A DNA stretch of 64,000 bases from JACCXG01 sp963717745 (GCA_963717745.1 CAVQXJ010000008.1:62001-126000); one strand, 5' to 3'. Positions 34,710 to 43,273 are shown, numbered from the stretch's first letter. A program made the numbers and translations. Notes: generated by a model not told the origin, from the sequence alone.

Positions 34710-35675
34710 GTGCGGAAGGGTTTTCCTGGGCCAGTTGCCTTTGGCCCCATCTGCGTCCTCGGCGTGGCACTCCTGCTGACACCGGCGTGCCGCCGGCCCA
34801 CGATTCAGTCGACGCTCAAGGGACCGCCGACTCCGGCGCAAATCGCGGAGCTCTGGGCCGAGCCCGAGCGCACTCGCGATCTGTATCGGGGCGTTGGCGG
34901 TCAGGCGCTCGCGCCCGATCCCGCGGCGACCTACACCGTCATCGAGATGAAGCGCGGCGGCTTCAGCCGCGGCTATACCGTCAAGGACCCACAAGGCCGG
35001 GAGTGGAGCGCGAAGTTCCCACCGGAGGCGTCGACCGAAGTGGTGGCGTCGAGAATCCTGTGGGGGATCGGCTACCATCAGCCGCCGGTGTATTACCTTC
35101 GCGAATGGAAGGCCGCCAAGGCGGCCTCGCCGAACCCGCAGCTGCCCGCCCGCTTTCGCGAGCGGACGCCGGCGTTCCACGGGCTCGAGTCCGACGGCAC
35201 CTGGTCGTACTACACCAACCCCTTCGTCGGAACCCGCCAGTTGAATGGGCTGCTGACCGTCCAGGCCATGCTCGGGAATTCCGATCTGAAGGACCTGCAG
35301 AACGCGCTCTACAACCTCACTGAACCGGTCGAAGGGGCGCGGCGCTGGTACGTCGCGCGCGATCTCGGTCAGACGTTCGGCCGCACCGGCGCGCTCGATC
35401 CGCCGCGCGGCGATCCGGATGTGTTCGATGACACCAGGTTCATCACTGGCGTCGAAGGCGGATACGTGCGGTTCGACTACCGCGGCCGCCACAAGGCGCT
35501 GTTCGAGCGGATTTCCCCGGCCGACGTGCGCTGGGCCTGTCAGCGCCTCAGCGCGCTCACCGACGATCAGCTGCAAGACGCGTTTCGCGCCGCCGGCTAT
35601 CCGAAAGCCACTGCCGATCGTTTCATTCGCCGGCTCGAGCAGAAAATCGCCGAAGGCCTTCAGCTGAAGGATTGA
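34710..35675 (+). CDS. Putative lipoprotein of unknown function
   Basis: This 321-residue protein has its start placed at GTG 34710 (VRKGFPGPVAFGP) behind GGAGAGGAG; a GTG at 34674 is also in frame. The hydrophobic stretch ICVLGVALLLTPACRR ends in a lipobox-like Cys, so an envelope lipoprotein is likely. The body, TYTVIEMKRGGFSRGYTVKDPQGREWSAKFPPEASTEVVASRILWGIGYHQPPVYYL, recalls the N-lobe of kinase-like proteins of the HipA/PI-kinase type (VK-DPxGxxW-xKF...E), but I see no catalytic loop that convinces me. It is followed after 5 bp by a DUF4956 gene and then a PLD-like gene, probably one operon. Confidence 0.65.
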   Translation: MRKGFPGPVAFGPICVLGVALLLTPACRRPTIQSTLKGPPTPAQIAELWAEPERTRDLYRGVGGQALAPDPAATYTVIEMKRGGFSRGYTVKDPQGREWSAKFPPEASTEVVASRILWGIGYHQPPVYYLREWKAAKAASPNPQLPARFRERTPAFHGLESDGTWSYYTNPFVGTRQLNGLLTVQAMLGNSDLKDLQNALYNLTEPVEGARRWYVARDLGQTFGRTGALDPPRGDPDVFDDTRFITGVEGGYVRFDYRGRHKALFERISPADVRWACQRLSALTDDQLQDAFRAAGYPKATADRFIRRLEQKIAEGLQLKD

Positions 35676-35680
35676 CCTGC

Positions 35681-36472
35681 ATGACCGATCGTCGCCGTGT
35701 CCGCTGCGCCCTTGCGCTGTCCGCCGTCCTGTTGCTGACGGTGGCGTGGCCCCTCACGCTCCTCGCCCAGGCCCCGAATCCGGTCCAGGCGAGCCAGCAG
35801 CCGGAGCCAGCCCTCAGCGCCGACACCGACAACCACCCCCCTCATCCGCTCCACGAGATCGACGACGCGATGATTCGGCTGCCGCTGGCGGCCGCGCTCG
35901 GCGCCGCGCTGGCGCTCCGGCCTCGCCGGCGGGGCACGCCGCGGCGCGATCCGGCGGTGGTCCAGACGCAGATCATCCTGGCCGTGGTTGGCGCCGTGAT
36001 CATGCTGGTGGTGGGCGCGAGCCTCGCGCGCGCGTTCGGCATCGTCGGCGCCGCCAACCTGATTCGCTACCGCTCGAAGATCGACGACCCCAAGGACGCC
36101 GTGGTCATGTTGTGCGCCCTGGCGGTCGGGCTGGCGGCAGGGGTCGGTCTGTACGCCCTGGGCGTCTTCTCCACGGTGTTCCTGGTCGCCGCCTTGTGGG
36201 TCATCGAATCGTTCGAGGAAGGCATGAAACGATTCGATCTCAAGATCAAGGCCGGCAAGGACACCGACGCGATGCGTCCGAAGATCGAAGAGATCCTGCG
36301 GCGCTACCGCCTCAAGTTCGAGCTGCGCACCTCGTCCGATGAAGAGGTCTGTTACGATGTGCAGGTGCCGCTCGAGCTTCGGACCGACCGGGTCTCGAAC
36401 GCCATCCTCAAGTTGGATCCCGAGGGCCACGCCGCCGTCGACTGGACCGACAAGAAGTCCAAGAACAAATAA
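35681..36472 (+). CDS. DUF4956 family membrane protein
   Basis: This 263-residue protein starts at ATG 35681 (MTDRRRVRCALALSA) with a signal-like first helix, then a Pro/Gln-rich stretch and three further membrane helices (LAAALGAALAL, IILAVVGAVIMLVVGASLARAFGIVGAANLIRYR, VMLCALAVGLAAGVGLYALGVFSTVFLVAALWVIE). GIVGAANLIRYRSKIDDPKD is the DUF4956 signature, here with the usual F/Y-R-x-x-x-x-D/N region. The C-terminal soluble domain (about 185-260) is ACT-like in appearance. In other bacteria these proteins are often near VTC-type polyphosphate polymerases or CotH; neither is present here. Function unknown. Confidence 0.8.
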   Translation: MTDRRRVRCALALSAVLLLTVAWPLTLLAQAPNPVQASQQPEPALSADTDNHPPHPLHEIDDAMIRLPLAAALGAALALRPRRRGTPRRDPAVVQTQIILAVVGAVIMLVVGASLARAFGIVGAANLIRYRSKIDDPKDAVVMLCALAVGLAAGVGLYALGVFSTVFLVAALWVIESFEEGMKRFDLKIKAGKDTDAMRPKIEEILRRYRLKFELRTSSDEEVCYDVQVPLELRTDRVSNAILKLDPEGHAAVDWTDKKSKNK

Positions 36473-36490
36473 CCCGATGTCCTCACCGAC

Positions 36491-37414
36491 GTGAATCTGA
36501 TCATCCAGCCGGACGATGGCCTGACCCCAATCCTTCAGGCCGTGCGTCATGCCAAGACCAAGATCGACATCCTGATTTTCCGGTTCGACCGCGCCGACCT
36601 CGAGAAGGCCCTGGAAGCGGCGGTCGCGCGTGGTGTCGTGGTGCGGGCGTTGATCGCCCACACCAACCGCGGCGGCGAGAAGGGTCTGCGCAAGCTCGAG
36701 CTGAAAATGCTGGCCGCCGGGGTCATCGTCGCGAGGACCGCCGGGGATCTGCTGCGGTATCACGGCAAGATGATGGTGATCGACGACGAGCTCTACGTGC
36801 TGGGGTTCAACTTCACCAAGCTCGACATCGACAAAAGCCGCAGCTTCGGCATCGTGGCCAAGGATCCGAAACTGCTGAAGGAAGCCACCTCGCTCTTCGA
36901 CGCCGACAGCACGCGGCAGCCGTATGCCTGCAACTTCGACCGCCTCGTCGTCAGCCCGGAGAGCTCGCGGAAGCTGCTCAAAGAGTTCATCGAGGGAGCG
37001 AAGAAACAGCTGCTGATCTATGACGCCAAAATCAGCGATCGCGCGATGCTGAAGGCGCTCCAGGCGCGGGCCAAGGACGGCGTCGAGATTCGGGTGCTCG
37101 GAAAAGTCGCTAAGAACGCCGAAGGATTGGAGGCGCGCAAGATGCCCTCGCCCCGGCTCCACGTTCGGGCCATCGTGCGCGACGGGACCTCAGCGTTCGT
37201 CGGCAGTCAGAGCCTCCGCAAGCTGGAACTTGATAGCCGTCGCGAGCTCGGCATCATCGTCGGCGAGACGGCGATCGCCAAGCGCATCCAGGAAGTCTTC
37301 GAGGCCGACTGGGAGAAGACGCTGACCAAGGCCGAAGTGAAGAGCGCCGCCGCCGAGAACGGCAAGGGCGAGAAGGCTGAAAAAGGCGAGAAGGCGACTG
37401 TGCCTTCCGCCTGA
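36491..37414 (+). CDS. Phospholipase D-like protein with two HKD-type domains
   Basis: This 307-residue cytosolic protein of the PLD superfamily has a first active-site motif, YHGKMMVIDDELYVLGFNFT (about 95-115), which is intact H-x-K-x4-D. The second, LHVRAIVRDGTSAFVGSQSL (about 225-245), has Arg in place of Lys (H-x-R-x4-D), so catalysis may be altered. Closest in layout are bacterial PLDc_2 proteins and cardiolipin-synthase-like enzymes without membrane helices. The C-terminus is a Lys/Glu-rich tail (KGEKAEKGEK). GTG 36491 is the start. It is the last gene of the 34710-37414 operon and converges on the metallophosphatase gene with a 15-bp gap. Confidence 0.8.
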   Translation: MNLIIQPDDGLTPILQAVRHAKTKIDILIFRFDRADLEKALEAAVARGVVVRALIAHTNRGGEKGLRKLELKMLAAGVIVARTAGDLLRYHGKMMVIDDELYVLGFNFTKLDIDKSRSFGIVAKDPKLLKEATSLFDADSTRQPYACNFDRLVVSPESSRKLLKEFIEGAKKQLLIYDAKISDRAMLKALQARAKDGVEIRVLGKVAKNAEGLEARKMPSPRLHVRAIVRDGTSAFVGSQSLRKLELDSRRELGIIVGETAIAKRIQEVFEADWEKTLTKAEVKSAAAENGKGEKAEKGEKATVPSA

Positions 37415-37429
37415 CGCCGGAAGATTCCC

Positions 37430-38374
37430 CTACTGCGGCTTCCGCCGCGCGATCATCCCCGAATCGATCACTTTCCCGGAGCGCGAGACCACGTTGAAGT
37501 GGAGCTCGTCGCCGGAGATTTCCGCGACCAGGAACGCCTGCTCGGTCGCATTGGCGAATGCCGTGAAGCCGGTGGTGCGATCGAGATTGCCCTTCCGCAG
37601 CTGGCCGCTCGATCCCACGACGAAATGGGTGATGCCCTGCTGCGGCGCGACCCGCTCGTACACGTGGTCGTGTCCCGCGAACACGACCGTCACGCCGTGC
37701 TTGAGGAACAGCGGTTCCAGCACCTTGCGCTTCGAGAGGTCCGACCCGTGCCGGTCGCCTGACGAATAGAGCGGGTGGTGGAAGTACGGGATCTTCCAGT
37801 CTTCGCTCGAATTATCCAGCTCACGTTCGAGCCACTGCAGCTGCGCGGGATCCAGATACGAGGATTCGAGCGCGAAGAAGCGGACGTCCTGCTTTGGCGC
37901 TTTGAAGGTGTAGTAGGTCTTGCCGTCCATGTTGAACAGCGCGTACGAGGCTTGCTGGCGCGAGTCGTGGTTGCCGAGCGAGGCGTAGAATTTCACGCCG
38001 GCGCTGAGCAGCGCCTTGTAGGGGGCCTCGAACTTCTTGACGAAGTCGTTCGGCCGCTGCCCGCCGTAGAGGTTGTCGCCGACGGTGAGCATCAGCTCGA
38101 ATGGAAACTGCGATCGCACACGCTCCATCTGATCGCCGAGCAGGTACTGTTCGCGCTTGCCGTTGCCGAAGTCGCCCATCACGCCGAACTTGAGGGCGCC
38201 GTCCTTATTGGGGAGCGTCAGCGGCAGCGGCGCGGCAGCCGGCTTCGCGGCCGGTACGGCCTGCTGTAGCGGGATCGCGGCGGGACGCGCGCCCGGCGGC
38301 GCGCTCGACAGGCACACCGCGGCCGCGATGCAAACGATGAGGGCGACCCCTGGCTGCTGTCTCGATGTGTTCAT
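37430..38374 (-). CDS. Secreted calcineurin-like metallophosphoesterase
   Basis: This 314-residue periplasmic or secreted enzyme has a signal peptide MNTSRQQPGVALIVCIAAAV. Metal-binding motifs of the family are all visible in order: GVMGDFGNG (GDxG), LTVGDNLYGG (GDN), ASLGNHDSR (GNHD), then PYFHHPLYSSGDRHGSD (H) and VVFAGHDHVYERV (GHxH). This pattern is nearest to purple-acid-phosphatase-like and tartrate-resistant-type enzymes, which release phosphate from esters. It lies in a genome with a strong Pho regulon, but I see no Pho-box-like repeat before it. It is monocistronic or starts a unit after the hypothetical gene at 38392, 17 bp upstream. Confidence 0.88.
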   Translation of the reverse strand: MNTSRQQPGVALIVCIAAAVCLSSAPPGARPAAIPLQQAVPAAKPAAAPLPLTLPNKDGALKFGVMGDFGNGKREQYLLGDQMERVRSQFPFELMLTVGDNLYGGQRPNDFVKKFEAPYKALLSAGVKFYASLGNHDSRQQASYALFNMDGKTYYTFKAPKQDVRFFALESSYLDPAQLQWLERELDNSSEDWKIPYFHHPLYSSGDRHGSDLSKRKVLEPLFLKHGVTVVFAGHDHVYERVAPQQGITHFVVGSSGQLRKGNLDRTTGFTAFANATEQAFLVAEISGDELHFNVVSRSGKVIDSGMIARRKPQ

Positions 38375-38391
38375 CGGCTGGCGGCGATCCG

Positions 38392-38979
38392 CTACGACAG
38401 CGCCCCGTCGATATAGTCGACGACCAGCTGCGCGTGGAGATCGAGCAGCACGAGCCGCTTGCCGATGAAGCGATACTCGAGGTGCTCAGGCAGCTTGGGC
38501 AGCGCGCCCAGAATCTCCGGTGGCATCGTGGTCAGCGGAATGCCGTCAGGGAAGCGACTGTTGACTCGCAACTGCACCCGGGCCGGGTTCTCCTCGGTGA
38601 GCGACTGCCTGATGGCCCGACCCTCCGGGCCGGCCAGCGCGCGGGTAATCTGGCGGCGGAAGTAGGCACGAACCGGCTGCGGGAAAATGTCTCCCTGCTT
38701 CGCCTGGGATCGCGCCTGGACGATCAGCTTCGCCAGCGCCGTCTCGTACGCCTCCACCTGGGCCGGGGTCGCTTTCTCGGGGCGGGCCGGCAACGTGGCT
38801 TCGAGCTTCTTGTGCAGATCGACGTAGGCCTGGACGCCTTTCAGGAATTCGACGCTCAGCGCCGCATCCGCGTTGACGCGCGGCTTGTCCTGCCCGCCAC
38901 CGGCTGCCAGGACCGAAAGTGCCCAGAGCGCCGGAACCAGGGCGGATGCGGAGGCGGCGACGGTGCGGCGGATGCCCAT
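38392..38979 (-). CDS. Secreted hypothetical protein
   Basis: This 195-residue protein starts at ATG 38979, which overlaps the yajQ stop (TGATG). It has a signal peptide (MGIRRTVAASASALVPALWA, ending near LAAGG). The mature part is helical and charged: ALSVEFLKGVQAYVDLHKKLEATLP, QVEAYETALAKLIVQARSQAKQGDIF, then VRAYFRRQITRALAGPEG and a C-terminal YRFIGKRLVLLDLHAQLVVDYI. I recognise no domain; similar proteins are common in Acidobacteria. Coupled translation with yajQ suggests only shared expression, since the two act in different compartments. Confidence 0.75.
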   Translation of the reverse strand: MGIRRTVAASASALVPALWALSVLAAGGGQDKPRVNADAALSVEFLKGVQAYVDLHKKLEATLPARPEKATPAQVEAYETALAKLIVQARSQAKQGDIFPQPVRAYFRRQITRALAGPEGRAIRQSLTEENPARVQLRVNSRFPDGIPLTTMPPEILGALPKLPEHLEYRFIGKRLVLLDLHAQLVVDYIDGALS

Positions 38980-39482
38980 CAGCTGCGATAGTTGCCGAAC
39001 TGGAGCGCCACGCCGAAGTCGTGTTCCCGCAGCACGCGCATCGCTTCCTGCAGTTCGTCCTTCGAGGCCGACGAGATCCGGACCTGATCGGCCTGAATCG
39101 CCGCCTGTACCTTCTTCATCTTGCGGTCCTTGAGGAACTGGACGATCGCCTTCGCGGCATCGGTGGGGATGCCCTGTTGCAGGGAGATCACGCGGCGCAC
39201 GGTGTCGTTGGCCGCACGCTCGATTTCCCCCGGAGTCAGATTCTTGGTGGGTACCCCGCGACGCACCAGCCGGCCCTGCAGGATTTCCCACAGCGCGTTC
39301 AGCTTGAAGTCGTCGTCGGCGACCAGGGTGATGGTGTTCTCGCCGCGATTCAGATCGACGGCGGCACGCGAGCCTTTGAAGTCGTACCGCTGTGCAACTT
39401 CCTTCTTCGCCTGATTGACTGCGTTGTCAACTTCCTGCAGATCAACCCCGGAGGTGATGTCGAACGACGCGAGATTGGCCAT
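38979..39482 (-). CDS. yajQ: YajQ family nucleotide-binding protein
   Basis: This 167-residue cytosolic protein has two ferredoxin-like halves. N-terminal FDITSGVDLQEVDNAVNQAKKEVAQRYDFKGSRAAVDL and C-terminal FLKDRKMKKVQAAIQADQVRISSASKDELQEAMRVLRE are the conserved family blocks; the protein ends FGNYRS. Some YajQ members bind cyclic di-GMP and act as co-regulators. The length is exactly that of the family. It is the first gene of a two-gene unit. Confidence 0.95.
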   Translation of the reverse strand: MANLASFDITSGVDLQEVDNAVNQAKKEVAQRYDFKGSRAAVDLNRGENTITLVADDDFKLNALWEILQGRLVRRGVPTKNLTPGEIERAANDTVRRVISLQQGIPTDAAKAIVQFLKDRKMKKVQAAIQADQVRISSASKDELQEAMRVLREHDFGVALQFGNYRS

Positions 39483-39517
39483 ATCAGGTTCGAACGCTGT
39501 GTCCGCCGCGGATCATA

Positions 39518-40495
39518 TCAACTGGCCGCCGGCGCGCGGAACCGTCGAACCGCGCGTCCGATTTGCAGCGATCGCTCGAAGATCGCGCCGACGCGCAGGC
39601 CGCCGGGCAGCCGGTGCCGGCCGACTGCGCCCAGGCCCGCCGAGGCGATGCAGCCGCAATTCGAGCAGTCGGGCGATCCGCCGAACTGGCATGGCGAGAT
39701 CTGGCGCTCGAAGTCGGCGGAAATGCAGGTGGTGGTCTGCGCGAAGATGCACTCCGCCGGACTCTGCGGCGGCTCGTGATAGACCTGAATCAGGCCCCTC
39801 GGCATGCGCAGTTTGGGATACTTCGTGCGGAGCGTCATCAGGGCCGCGACCACGCGCTCCCGATCCTCCGGCTCGAGCCGCTCCGGCGACATTTCGCCGA
39901 TCTGCGGGGTATAGAGGCTCATCCAGATCTGATGGGTGTGCGGGTTCGCCGACCAGTAGTGCACGAACTGGTCGAGATACCCGTCGCGCTGTACCTGCTG
40001 ACGGGTGACCGTGCAGTGCACCGTGATCTGATGTCCGGCGATGTGCTTGAGGATCCGGTCGTAAGTGGCCGGCTTGCGGCGCTCGTCGTGCTCGGGCTGC
40101 AGGCCGTCAATCGAGACGACGATCTGCAGCCGCGGAATGCTGGCCCATTCGCTCGGCACCGGGCGCACCGCGCTGGTCACGACCTGGGTGTAGATGCCGC
40201 GTCCGGCCAGCTTCGGCAGAATCTCGTTGAGCTCGCGAAAGCGGACCAGTGGCTCGCCGCCGACGATCGATACGTGCAGGGGTTTGTGCTCGTCGATCAG
40301 TCCCATGAACCGATCGATGAGCTCCTGGCCCTTGTAGTCGCTGACTTGCCGCAGCGTGACTCCGCCGCCCAGATGCGCGTCACCGTAGGCGTAACAGCCC
40401 GGGCAGCGCAACGGACACTCGCGGGTGATTTCGACAGACAGTGCGGGACGATATCCGCGAAGGATCCGGCCCCACGCTGTGAAGATTCCCTCCAT
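39518..40495 (-). CDS. Radical SAM protein with auxiliary-cluster C-terminus
   Basis: This 325-residue protein has the Fe-S cluster motif C27-x3-C31-x2-C34 in ITRECPLRCPGCYAYG, followed by the SAM-binding VSIVGGEPLVRF (about 77). The C-terminus has six further cysteines (CIFAQTTTCISAD, CQFGGSPDCSNCGC), SPASM/twitch-like, suggesting one or two more clusters. This layout is shared with enzymes that modify peptides and with anaerobic-sulfatase-maturase-like and MoaA-like proteins, and with HpnH-like and related enzymes. No peptide precursor or partner is evident next to it. Substrate unknown. The short C-terminal tail after the clusters is basic. Confidence 0.82.
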   Translation of the reverse strand: MEGIFTAWGRILRGYRPALSVEITRECPLRCPGCYAYGDAHLGGGVTLRQVSDYKGQELIDRFMGLIDEHKPLHVSIVGGEPLVRFRELNEILPKLAGRGIYTQVVTSAVRPVPSEWASIPRLQIVVSIDGLQPEHDERRKPATYDRILKHIAGHQITVHCTVTRQQVQRDGYLDQFVHYWSANPHTHQIWMSLYTPQIGEMSPERLEPEDRERVVAALMTLRTKYPKLRMPRGLIQVYHEPPQSPAECIFAQTTTCISADFERQISPCQFGGSPDCSNCGCIASAGLGAVGRHRLPGGLRVGAIFERSLQIGRAVRRFRAPAAS

Positions 40496-40617
40496 CGACC
40501 GACTATATCATCCGACTTCGCGGCAGCAAGGGTGTGTAGCGCGGGGCCGTCAGAGCGTGTCAAGAATTGCTGCGTCTGCGCTACATCGGATGTTTGTAGA
40601 GCGCGTGCGGCTCGGGA

Positions 40618-41367
40618 CTACGTCGTCGACTTGCGTGCGTGGAACACCGCGCGATCCTGACGGAAGGCGGCCGCGAGATCGTTCCGGCCGCGCACGCGAT
40701 GCCACACGGCGCGCGCGCCGCGATACGCGGCGCCCGGCGTGGGCGTCACGACCCGCACCTCGTCGAACCCGACGTCTTTCAGCATGCTCACGACCGCGGC
40801 CTGGTTCGGGCCCCACCAGTTAGTGGGGTCGTCGTTCAGCTCGCGCTCCGGATAGAACGCCATCGCCGGTCGGCCCAGTCCGACCAGGTCGACCACCGTC
40901 TCGAGAATCAGCGTGCCGCGGGTGACCGCGGCAATCCTCTCGAGCGCCAGCAGCGGGTGCCGCAGGTGGTAGAGGACCCCGAGGAACAGCACGACGTCGA
41001 ACATGCCGACGTGCTCCGGGGCAATGTCCATGACGTCGATGTCGACGTCCTCGACGCGCGATCCGAGCGCCTCACGCGCGAGCTCGAATCCAGCCTTGGT
41101 GCCCCAGCCGGTGCCGTGCCACGAGTAGTAGTCGGCCGCGACCACTCTGGCCGCACCGCGGCGTTCACACTCGAACGAGAAGAAGCCGTCCCACGCCCCG
41201 ATGTCGAGCACCGTCTGGCCGGCGAGCGAGCCGGGGAGCTGCAGCTGGGCAAGCCGCACCGGAGTGTCGTCGCTGCCGTGTGTGACGACGCCGCTGCCGA
41301 GATCGATGCTGTGATACCAGCGATGCGCCGCGACGCGCTGCTGGAGATCCTTCACTGTCATCCGCAT
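40618..41367 (-). CDS. CmoB-like SAM-dependent methyltransferase
   Basis: This 249-residue class I methyltransferase has its start taken at ATG 41367 (MRMTVKDLQQRVAAHRWYHSIDLGSGVVTHG); a longer frame to 41457 has no family similarity. SAM motif I is VLDIGAWDGFFSFECERRG (about 74-92), then VVAADYYSWHGTGWGTKAGFELAREA, FDVVLFLGVLYHLRHPLLALERIA, as in CmoB / DUF1698 proteins. CmoB proper carboxymethylates tRNA wobble uridine using carboxy-SAM; the short form here without CmoB's N-terminal domain is more often in sugar or unknown methylation. I would not transfer the tRNA role. Confidence 0.8.
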   Translation of the reverse strand: MRMTVKDLQQRVAAHRWYHSIDLGSGVVTHGSDDTPVRLAQLQLPGSLAGQTVLDIGAWDGFFSFECERRGAARVVAADYYSWHGTGWGTKAGFELAREALGSRVEDVDIDVMDIAPEHVGMFDVVLFLGVLYHLRHPLLALERIAAVTRGTLILETVVDLVGLGRPAMAFYPERELNDDPTNWWGPNQAAVVSMLKDVGFDEVRVVTPTPGAAYRGARAVWHRVRGRNDLAAAFRQDRAVFHARKSTT

Positions 41368-41516
41368 CAGTGTCTCACGTGCTGTCGAGCTGACTTTGTC
41401 CGCTCCGGTCGTGCTTGATTCGAGGCGTCGTGGATGGTCCAATAGTCGTGCACCCATAAAGCAGGTTGGTTGGCGCGGGCATCCCCAGATGCTCAGCAGC
41501 CGGAGGATTGCTCACG

Positions 41517-42101
41517 ATGCCCGAGCTCGCTCAGCCGAACGATCAGAAGCGGTTCAACCGTCGCTCGTTCCTTGGCTATGGTGCGGCGGCCACTGCAGCG
41601 GCCCTGGTGCCTGGACGGGCACAGGCGGCCACGGCAGTGAGCAAGCGCCCTGAGCGGGTGCTGTCGTTCTTCCACACCCACACCGGCGAGCGGCTGAAGA
41701 TTGCCTACTGCTGTGATGGCGTGTATCAACCGGAAGCGCTGACCCAGTTGAACCATCTGCTCCGGGACTTCCGGGTCGACTTGGAGAAGCCGATCGATCC
41801 GAAGCTGTTCGACCTGCTGCACGAGCTCAACGGCACGCTGGAAACGGATCAGCCGTACCACGTCATTTCCGGCTACCGGTCGCCGGAGACCAACTCCATG
41901 CTGCGCGAGCGCGGCGGGTCCCACACCGGCGTTGCGACCCAGAGCTTGCACATGGTCGGCAAGGCGATGGATATCCGGGTGCCGGGCGTGAAGCTCGATC
42001 ACCTCCGCACCGCCGCCGCCTCGTTGAAGCTCGGAGGCGTGGGGTTCTATCCGTCCTCGAACTTCGTGCACGTCGACACCGGGCGGGTCAGATACTGGTG
42101 A
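41517..42101 (+). CDS. Tat-exported DUF882 / YcbK-type M15 peptidase
   Basis: This 194-residue protein starts at ATG 41517 behind GGAGG. The twin-arginine signal is RFNRRSFLGYGAAATAAALVPG. The mature domain has the M15-family zinc site residues: H and D in SGYRSPETNSMLRERGGSHTGVATQSLHMVGKAMDIRV (SxHxxGxAxD) and the terminal FVHVDTGRVRYW (H-x-D). Homologous to YcbK and to murein endopeptidases such as MepK and L,D-peptidases acting on peptidoglycan cross-links. Export in folded form by Tat fits a metal enzyme. Upstream sequence to 41368 shows no other gene. Confidence 0.88.
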   Translation: MPELAQPNDQKRFNRRSFLGYGAAATAAALVPGRAQAATAVSKRPERVLSFFHTHTGERLKIAYCCDGVYQPEALTQLNHLLRDFRVDLEKPIDPKLFDLLHELNGTLETDQPYHVISGYRSPETNSMLRERGGSHTGVATQSLHMVGKAMDIRVPGVKLDHLRTAAASLKLGGVGFYPSSNFVHVDTGRVRYW

Positions 42102-42104
42102 TTC

Positions 42105-42218
42105 GAATCCCTAATCGCTAATCCCTAAACTGAAATCCCTCATCGGGCGCGCGCGGCAGGCTTCGCCTGACTGGAAGCCGCGCGAACCCGCGAGCCCGCG
42201 AACCGCGAACCCGCGATT
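42105..42218. repeat. Mixed short tandem repeats (AATCCCTA and CGCGAACC types)
   Basis: The left side has AATCCCT, AATCGCT, AATCCCT units (42107-42128); the right side has CGCGAACC, CGCGAGCC, CGCGAACC, GCGAACC, CGCGA (42180-42216). A hairpin CGCGCGGCaGGCTTCG... / ...GAAGCCGCGCG lies between (42148-42185). The two sides are not each other's inverse, so this differs from the inverted-arm elements. It fills the space between the M15 gene and the SET gene. Confidence 0.6.
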
Positions 42219-42238
42219 GTGAAATATCCTTGTGCTCG

Positions 42239-42631
42239 ATGATTGAGCGACGGAAGTCGAGGATTGAGGGCTGGGGGGTGTTCGCCACCGAGCCGATTAC
42301 CAAGAACACGCGGGTCATTCACTACGCCGGCGAGAAGATCAGGAACAGGGAGAGCCTCGAGCGCGAGACCCGCTACCTGAAAAAAGGGCACATCTGGTGC
42401 TTCAAGCTCAATCGCCTCTACGTCCGTGATGCGGCGGTCGGCGGGAACATCGCGCGCTACATCAACCACTCCTGTTCGCCCAACTGCTACACCCGCATCA
42501 TCGGCGATACCATCTGGATCATCGCCGCGAAGTACATCCCGGCCGGCGTCGAGCTCACCTACGACTATTCCACTGACGGCGTCGGATCGATTCCGTGCCG
42601 GTGCCGGCCCGGCTGCCAGACCAAGCTGTGA
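42239..42631 (+). CDS. SET-domain protein lysine methyltransferase
   Basis: This 130-residue protein is essentially a bare SET domain with a post-SET tail. The start is ATG 42239 (MIERRKSRIEGWGVFATEPI). Motifs: GWGVFA at the SAM pocket, RYINHSCSPNCYTR (N-H-S-C-x-P-N, pseudoknot), ELTYDY with the catalytic Tyr, and the zinc-binding C-x-C-x4-C of CRCRPGCQTKL. The cysteine of NHSC-SPNC completes the post-SET zinc site as in eukaryotic histone methyltransferases. Bacterial copies are thought to derive from eukaryotes or to target host or own proteins. No substrate is evident; a YqiA-like esterase gene overlaps its stop. Confidence 0.9.
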   Translation: MIERRKSRIEGWGVFATEPITKNTRVIHYAGEKIRNRESLERETRYLKKGHIWCFKLNRLYVRDAAVGGNIARYINHSCSPNCYTRIIGDTIWIIAAKYIPAGVELTYDYSTDGVGSIPCRCRPGCQTKL

Positions 42632-43273
42632 CGTTCGTCCTCTACCTCCACGGCTTCGCCTCGTCTGCACGCTCGTCCAAGGCCACGTTCTTCGCCAGGA
42701 AATTTCTCGACGCCGGCGTCGAGTGTGTGACGCCCGATCTCAATCAACCGGATTTCTCCACCCTCACCGTCACCCGGATGGTCGACCAGGTCCTGCGCAT
42801 CATCGACTCGCGTCCGGCGGACCAGGTGGTGCTGATGGGCTCGAGTCTCGGCGGGTTCGTCGCGGTGCAGGCGGCCCTGGCGCGTCCCGCGCGCGTGCGC
42901 AGCCTGATCCTGTTGGCGCCGGCGCTCGACTTTGGTGGAAACAGGATGAAGAGCCTGGGCGGTGTGGGGCTCGAGCGAATGGAAGCGCACCGACCGGCTC
43001 GACATCTTCCACTACGGCTATGGCCGGATGATGCCGGTCCACTACGAGCTCTACGCCGACGCGACGCGCTACGACTGCGCCGGCGCGGCGCTGGCCATGC
43101 CGATTCAGGTGTTCCAAGGGCGGAGAGACGACGCGGTGGATCCGGTGGCGGTGGAGCAGTGGGCGCACGCCCGCCCCAACGTCGAGCTGCACATGCTCGA
43201 CGACGATCACCAGCTCACCGCCAGCGTGGACCGAATCTGGACCGAGATGCGACGGTTTCTGGGAGTTCGGTGA
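42628..43273 (+). CDS. YqiA-like alpha/beta-hydrolase esterase, frameshifted
   Basis: The start is GTG 42628, overlapping the SET gene stop (GTGA). It reads VTFVLYLHGFASSARSSKATFFA, with the nucleophile elbow MGSSLGGFVAV. After MKSLGGV near 42965 a one-base shift moves to the frame GSSEWKRTDRLDIFHYGYGRM, which contains the acid (VFQGRRDDAVDP) and the catalytic His (LDDDHQLTAS). Together the pieces make a complete 215-residue YqiA/UPF0227-type hydrolase that acts on acyl-esters. Neither piece alone could be active. The stop at 43271-43273 directly touches the inverted-arm element F. Confidence 0.75.
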
